From: JBASNZ01 sp049657775 | GTDB taxonomy: Bacteria; Actinomycetota; Coriobacteriia; Anaerosomatales; Anaerosomataceae | Direction: 5' to 3' | Length of the DNA: 16,825 nucleotides | Assembly (NCBI GenBank): GCA_049657775.1 | Contig: JBASNZ010000009.1 | Span: forward strand, 1-16,825 | In this document: in pieces, positions 14,863 to 16,825 of the stretch | Position numbering within the stretch: the stretch's first letter is position 1 | How the letters are laid out: the number at the start of each line of letters is the position of its first letter | Notes under the pieces: generated by a model | Told to the model about the DNA's origin: nothing | Database searches by the model: none | What the model saw: only the letters and a program-made list of their open reading frames with translations | Translations under genes and position numbers: made by a program

Positions 14863-15066
14863 CTAGATCTTGCGGACGTTTGCCGCCTGCTTCTTGCCGT
14901 TCTGGCCATCGGTGATCTCGAACTCGACAGCCTGACCCTCGTCGAGGCTCTTGAAGCCGTCGCCCTGGATCGCGCTGAAGTGAACGAAGACGTCGTCCCC
15001 ACCCTCGTGCGAGATAAAACCGTAGCCCTTGTCAGCGTTGAACCACTTGACCGTACCCTGTGCCAT
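14863..15066 (-). CDS. Cold-shock domain protein (CspA family)
   Basis: This 67-residue single cold-shock domain protein is the normal length for CspA-type RNA chaperones, which bind single-stranded RNA and DNA and melt secondary structure. It begins MAQGTVKWFNADKGYGFI, with RNP1 KGYGFI (13-18) and RNP2 VFVHF (26-30), followed by SAIQGDGFKSL and a C-terminal Q-rich/basic end. The start is ATG 15066, with GGAAGGA upstream; extending to 15117 adds residues outside the family. The gene is monocistronic by appearance, with its own strong promoter (15179-15208), a leader of about 105 bases and a terminator at 14807. A DEAD-box helicase lies downstream, which fits a cold-adaptation neighbourhood. 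Confidence 0.96.
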   Translation of the reverse strand: MAQGTVKWFNADKGYGFISHEGGDDVFVHFSAIQGDGFKSLDEGQAVEFEITDGQNGKKQAANVRKI

Positions 15067-15120
15067 GAAAACCATTCCTTCCGCGCCCCGCAGGGCAAAA
15101 CAAAGCGACGTGACCATATT

Positions 15121-15135
15121 CCCGCGACACGCGGG
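15121..15135 (-). promoter_or_regulatory. Hairpin in the cold-shock leader RNA
   Basis: CCCGC and GCGGG arms flank the five-base loop position GACAC (GTGTC in the RNA). The hairpin lies within the long untranslated leader of the csp mRNA, about 55 bases upstream of the start codon. A second small GC hairpin (GGAC...GTCC) is possible at about 15156-15168. Structured leaders are known to control cspA-type messages in other bacteria; a regulatory role here is inference. Confidence 0.35.
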
Positions 15136-15178
15136 GTGTCACGCCGCATAGCCGTGGACCGCCGTCCGGCCCAGCGAG

Positions 15179-15208
15179 AGTATATGACACACGCGCGGGA
15201 GATGTCAC
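15179..15208 (-). promoter_or_regulatory. Promoter of the cold-shock gene
   Basis: On the minus strand, GTGACA (15203-15208) and TATACT (15179-15184) are separated by 18 bases. Each matches the sigma-70 consensus at 5 of 6 positions, making this one of the best promoter matches in the window. Transcription would start at about 15172. Confidence 0.65.
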
Positions 15209-15244
15209 TAGGCAGTAGTTCCGCAGAGCGCAGGCCGCAGGTCG

Positions 15245-15616
15245 CTACCGCTTTTCACCCGCAAGCCTCTTGACCAGCTTGACCAGCCTGCCCGGCTCGA
15301 ACGGCTTGGTGTAGTACTCGTTGATATGGGAGAACGTCGGGACCGACTCCTCGCCCAAGCCTTGCGCCGTGAGCATGAGGATGGGGACCTGCTTCGTCCC
15401 GGGATCCGCCTTGAGCCGACCCGCGACCTCCCAGCCGTCCATGCCCGGCATCATGACGTCCAGGACCATGACGTCCGGGGCGGAGGCGGCCACCATGTCG
15501 AGAGCCTCCTGCCCGCTGTGAGCGATCTCGACATCGAATCCCGCCCCCGTAAGGATGACCTTCTCGAGGTTGGCGATGTCATGTTCGTCGTCGACTACGA
15601 GCACTCTCTTGCCCAT
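15245..15616 (-). CDS. Single-domain response regulator (receiver only)
   Basis: This 123-residue lone receiver domain has Asp9-Asp10 in LVVDDEHD, phosphoacceptor Asp53 in VLDVMMPGMDGWEV, Thr83 in ILMLTAQ and Lys104 in YTKPFEPG. All the expected phosphorylation residues are present, and no output domain follows. The C terminus (PFEPGRLVKLVKRLAGEKR) is typical of PilG/CheY-like stand-alone receivers. The start is ATG 15616, preceded by a run of six G; an open frame reaching 15808 adds non-receiver sequence. No histidine kinase lies nearby. It differs clearly from the receiver at 1448-1822, so the two are not recent duplicates. It lies on the same strand as the toxin gene, 127 bases downstream of it. 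Confidence 0.92.
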   Translation of the reverse strand: MGKRVLVVDDEHDIANLEKVILTGAGFDVEIAHSGQEALDMVAASAPDVMVLDVMMPGMDGWEVAGRLKADPGTKQVPILMLTAQGLGEESVPTFSHINEYYTKPFEPGRLVKLVKRLAGEKR

Positions 15617-15667
15617 GCGGCTGCCCCCCAGCTGTTCCGGCCGAGGAGACTCGCCCCGGCCACGAAA

Positions 15668-15712
15668 GGTGGTCACTCGACGAGTGGATACCCCCACGCA
15701 CGCGTGACCACC
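15668..15712. repeat. Inverted repeat between the toxin and response-regulator genes
   Basis: GGTGGTCAC (15668-15676) and GTGACCACC (15704-15712) are perfect 9-base inverted arms around 27 bases. Overlapping the first arm is a compact palindrome, CACTCG-A-CGAGTG (15674-15686). On the minus strand the large hairpin ends in TTTC, so it could be a weak terminator for the toxin-antitoxin transcript. The compact palindrome could instead be a protein-binding site for the receiver gene's promoter. Confidence 0.45.
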
Positions 15713-15743
15713 CGCCACTCGGCAAACCTGAAGAAGCCTGTCT

Positions 15744-16007
15744 CTAGTCCCGGCGGTAGACGTCGCGCCGGTGCCCGACCCGTACGACCCATACAACCAG
15801 GACCGCATCCTCGATCGAGTACACGATGCGGTGGTCCCCTACCCGGATGCGGTACCGCTCCAGAGCGGACAGCTTCTCGCATCCGTTTGGTCGCGGGTCG
15901 TCCGCGAGCACACCGATCCGCTCCATGATGCGAGCACGGTCGCGCCGGGGCAGCGGGTCGAGGTCCTCGAGGACCGATCGCTTGAGCGAGACGCTATAGC
16001 TTGCCAT
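15744..16007 (-). CDS. RelE/ParE-family toxin of a type II toxin-antitoxin pair
   Basis: This 87-residue protein has the RelE-superfamily pattern: N-terminal SYSVSLKRSVLEDLDPLP with a helical hairpin, then a central KLSALERYRIRVGDHRIVYSIED strand block (45-67) and the C-terminal VVRVGHRRDVYR (74-85). RelE-type toxins of this shape usually cleave mRNA on the ribosome, whereas ParE members poison gyrase; sequence alone leaves the target open. Basic residues of the RelE site (Arg54, Arg60, Arg80-81) are present, so the toxin looks intact. Its start lies 14 bases inside the antitoxin gene, so the two are translated from one message with the antitoxin first. Confidence 0.9.
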   Translation of the reverse strand: MASYSVSLKRSVLEDLDPLPRRDRARIMERIGVLADDPRPNGCEKLSALERYRIRVGDHRIVYSIEDAVLVVWVVRVGHRRDVYRRD

Positions 16008-16224
16008 CGCGTTTGAGGTATCCGAGCGCCTCTTCGTAGGCGATCAGCGGCTCGTCGGCGCGTTCGCTGAAGGCGCGAAGATCCTCCTCGTCTTCTGCCA
16101 GCGCCGCGCGGATCGCCTCGTTCACCAGGTCTGAGACCGAGCGGTCGGTGGCTGCGGCCTTGAGCCGAAGCGCCTGATGGAGTTCGGGCTCCAGGTAGAT
16201 GGTGGACCTGCGTGGTATGGGCAT
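15994..16224 (-). CDS. Ribbon-helix-helix (CopG-like) antitoxin
   Basis: This 76-residue protein starts with a ribbon-helix-helix DNA-binding domain. RRSTIYLEPEL (5-15) forms the strand, followed by HQALRLKAAATDRSVSDLVNEAIRAAL (16-42), the two helices with the usual RSVSDLVNEAI turn. An acidic C-terminal tail (EDEEDLRAFSERADEP, 45-60) is the likely toxin-neutralising part. The start is ATG 16224 with a very strong AGGAGGTGAG site; upstream in-frame codons to 16350 overlap the operator and promoter, so they are not used. It probably represses its own operon by binding CATAACG repeats between the -35 and -10. Confidence 0.9.
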   Translation of the reverse strand: MPIPRRSTIYLEPELHQALRLKAAATDRSVSDLVNEAIRAALAEDEEDLRAFSERADEPLIAYEEALGYLKRDGKL

Positions 16225-16239
16225 CTCACCTCCTGAGAC

Positions 16240-16269
16240 ATCATAACGCCATAACGTTATGACGTTCAA
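16240..16269 (-). promoter_or_regulatory. Promoter of the toxin-antitoxin operon
   Basis: TTGAAC (16264-16269) and TATGAT (16240-16245) on the minus strand are 18 bases apart, matching the sigma-70 hexamers at 4 and 5 of 6 positions. The predicted start at about 16233 gives a leader of about 9 bases that carries the ribosome-binding site. Confidence 0.65.
16242..16261. promoter_or_regulatory. Operator of the toxin-antitoxin operon
   Basis: CATAACG occurs at 16242 and again at 16250, and the second copy is half of the perfect 12-base palindrome CATAACGTTATG (16250-16261). The set fills the spacer between the -35 and -10. Ribbon-helix-helix dimers typically bind such short repeated half-sites, so antitoxin binding here would block RNA polymerase. 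Confidence 0.65.
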
Positions 16270-16469
16270 CTGCGAGCCCGAGACGTGACGCCCGAATGGC
16301 GGTCGACTTCGGGCGCGCCGACGAGTTCGGCAGCCACGTCGTTCCAGCACTTGTAGCCACCCATGTGCGCAAGCACGAAGGTGATCTGGGGGTACTGCTC
16401 GGCAACGCGGCGGAAGACCGACGGCGCACCGGAGACCATGTCGTAGTCGGGGTCCTCACCTGCGTGGAA
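16266..16469 (-). pseudogene. Remnant of an amidohydrolase (Amidohydro_2 family)
   Basis: A 67-codon open stretch with no usable start reads FHAGEDPDYDMVSGAPSVF, then RRVAEQYPQITFVLAHMGG, then YKCWNDVAAELVG. This is the central barrel pattern of PF04909 metal-dependent hydrolases: metal-site HAG, a VLAHMGG strand with its ligand His, and the following Trp helix. Full proteins are about 250-300 residues, so both ends are missing. Resemblance stops after ELVGAPEV, and the frame ends at 16266 inside the toxin-antitoxin promoter. On the other side it begins within 2-3 bases of the stop codon of the hydrolase at 16471. It therefore looks like a fragment left by a deletion or insertion. It is nonfunctional as an enzyme. 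Confidence 0.65.
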
Positions 16470-16470
16470 G

Positions 16471-16825
16471 CTATACGAGGTCGCGTGCGACGGTGCACGT
16501 GCGCGTGTCCGTGAAGACCCGCACTCCCGCTTCGAAGGCCTCGATGGTATCGGTCACATGGAAGTGCGTGGCGTCCGCGGTCATCACGCTCGACGTGGTG
16601 ATCCTGATATCCCAGCCCTCGCGAGCCAGCTCGGCTTCTCGGTCGCAGCGGACGACGGCCGAGAGCGGATCGCCCTCGGTGATCTCGTAGCGGTCGAGCT
16701 GCGAATAGCGGCTGAGCGTCGCCGTGGGGCCGATGAGATACGCATAGCCCTCGCGGTCCTCGGTCACGGTGACGCCGGTGTCGGGGTCGCGGGTGACAGC
16801 GCGCGTGCGGTACGACGGCTCCACG
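16471..16825 (-). CDS. C-terminal part of a probable CocE/NonD (X-Pro dipeptidyl-peptidase-like) hydrolase
   Basis: This is the last 117 residues of a protein whose 5' part lies beyond the right edge. The segment LDRYEITEGDPLSAVVRCDR, then GWDIRITTSSVMTADATHFHV, then IEAFEAGVRVFTDTRTCTVARDLV resembles the C-terminal jelly-roll domain of CocE/NonD and X-Pro dipeptidyl-peptidase-type hydrolases, where a late GDW/GW, a T.D..HFH block and a terminal PRDLV-like end recur. The catalytic alpha/beta-hydrolase part is not visible, so the assignment is from the C domain alone. The C terminus appears complete. Immediately behind it the amidohydrolase remnant begins in another frame. Confidence 0.5.
   Translation of the reverse strand, partial: VEPSYRTRAVTRDPDTGVTVTEDREGYAYLIGPTATLSRYSQLDRYEITEGDPLSAVVRCDREAELAREGWDIRITTSSVMTADATHFHVTDTIEAFEAGVRVFTDTRTCTVARDLV

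Noticed and set aside
16241..16498. 85-codon minus-strand frame
   Set aside because: It is Arg/Ser/Thr-rich shadow sequence; a different frame of the same stretch carries the amidohydrolase pattern.
1..16825. Mobile element, prophage or integrase
   Set aside because: No transposase, integrase, terminal inverted repeats with target duplication, or phage structural gene was found on either strand.

Overview
This is high-GC bacterial DNA with dense, mostly minus-strand gene order. The small SRP RNA directly upstream of dnaX, the strong Shine-Dalgarno sequences, and a large secreted protease carrying three cell-wall-binding (CWB2) repeats point to a Gram-positive, probably an actinobacterium. 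A Coriobacteriia-like lineage is my best guess. This is an inference from gene content and composition; no rRNA or other marker is present to settle it.

Layout. 1-1199 (-): 5' two-thirds of dnaX, running off the left edge, preceded by the SRP RNA gene ffs at about 1284-1398 (-). 1448-1822 (-): orphan CheY-like receiver. 1967-2710 (+): membrane-anchored or secreted alpha/beta hydrolase, converging on a YugP-type membrane zinc peptidase (2707-3399, -). 3551-4333 (+): lone ABC ATPase, converging on the 965-residue secreted metzincin/CWB2 protein (4334-7231, -). 7314-12007 (-): a tight operon transcribed ppk, psuK, psuG, class I methyltransferase, with a 16-base gap and then two 4-base ATGA overlaps. 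12008-12310 is an ambiguous stretch with coding-like signals in two frames. 12311-13156 (-): EamA transporter. 13288-14526 (-): RhlE-like DEAD-box RNA helicase with a strong terminator behind it. 14863-15066 (-): cold-shock protein with its own promoter, leader of about 105 bases and terminator. 15245-15616 (-): second orphan receiver. 15744-16224 (-): RHH antitoxin / RelE-type toxin pair whose putative operator sits between the -35 and -10. 16266-16469 (-): remnant of an amidohydrolase. 16471-16825 (-): C-terminal end of a probable CocE/NonD hydrolase, cut by the right edge.

How it works together. Most of the window is ordinary chromosomal housekeeping: replication clamp loader, SRP, polyphosphate synthesis, and a cold-shock/RNA-helicase neighbourhood. 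PsuK and PsuG form a complete pseudouridine breakdown route (pseudouridine to pseudouridine 5'-phosphate to uracil plus ribose 5-phosphate), here translationally coupled to an unassigned methyltransferase and sitting behind polyphosphate kinase. The right end looks like an accessory junction, where a toxin-antitoxin module abuts a truncated amidohydrolase gene. I found no CRISPR array, integrase, transposase, tRNA or phage gene, and no clear case for an entirely new multi-gene system. The items most worth following up are the helically phased CACGTG tandem repeat upstream of the helicase, the ppk-psuK-psuG-methyltransferase operon, the unusual metzincin, and the amidohydrolase/TA junction.
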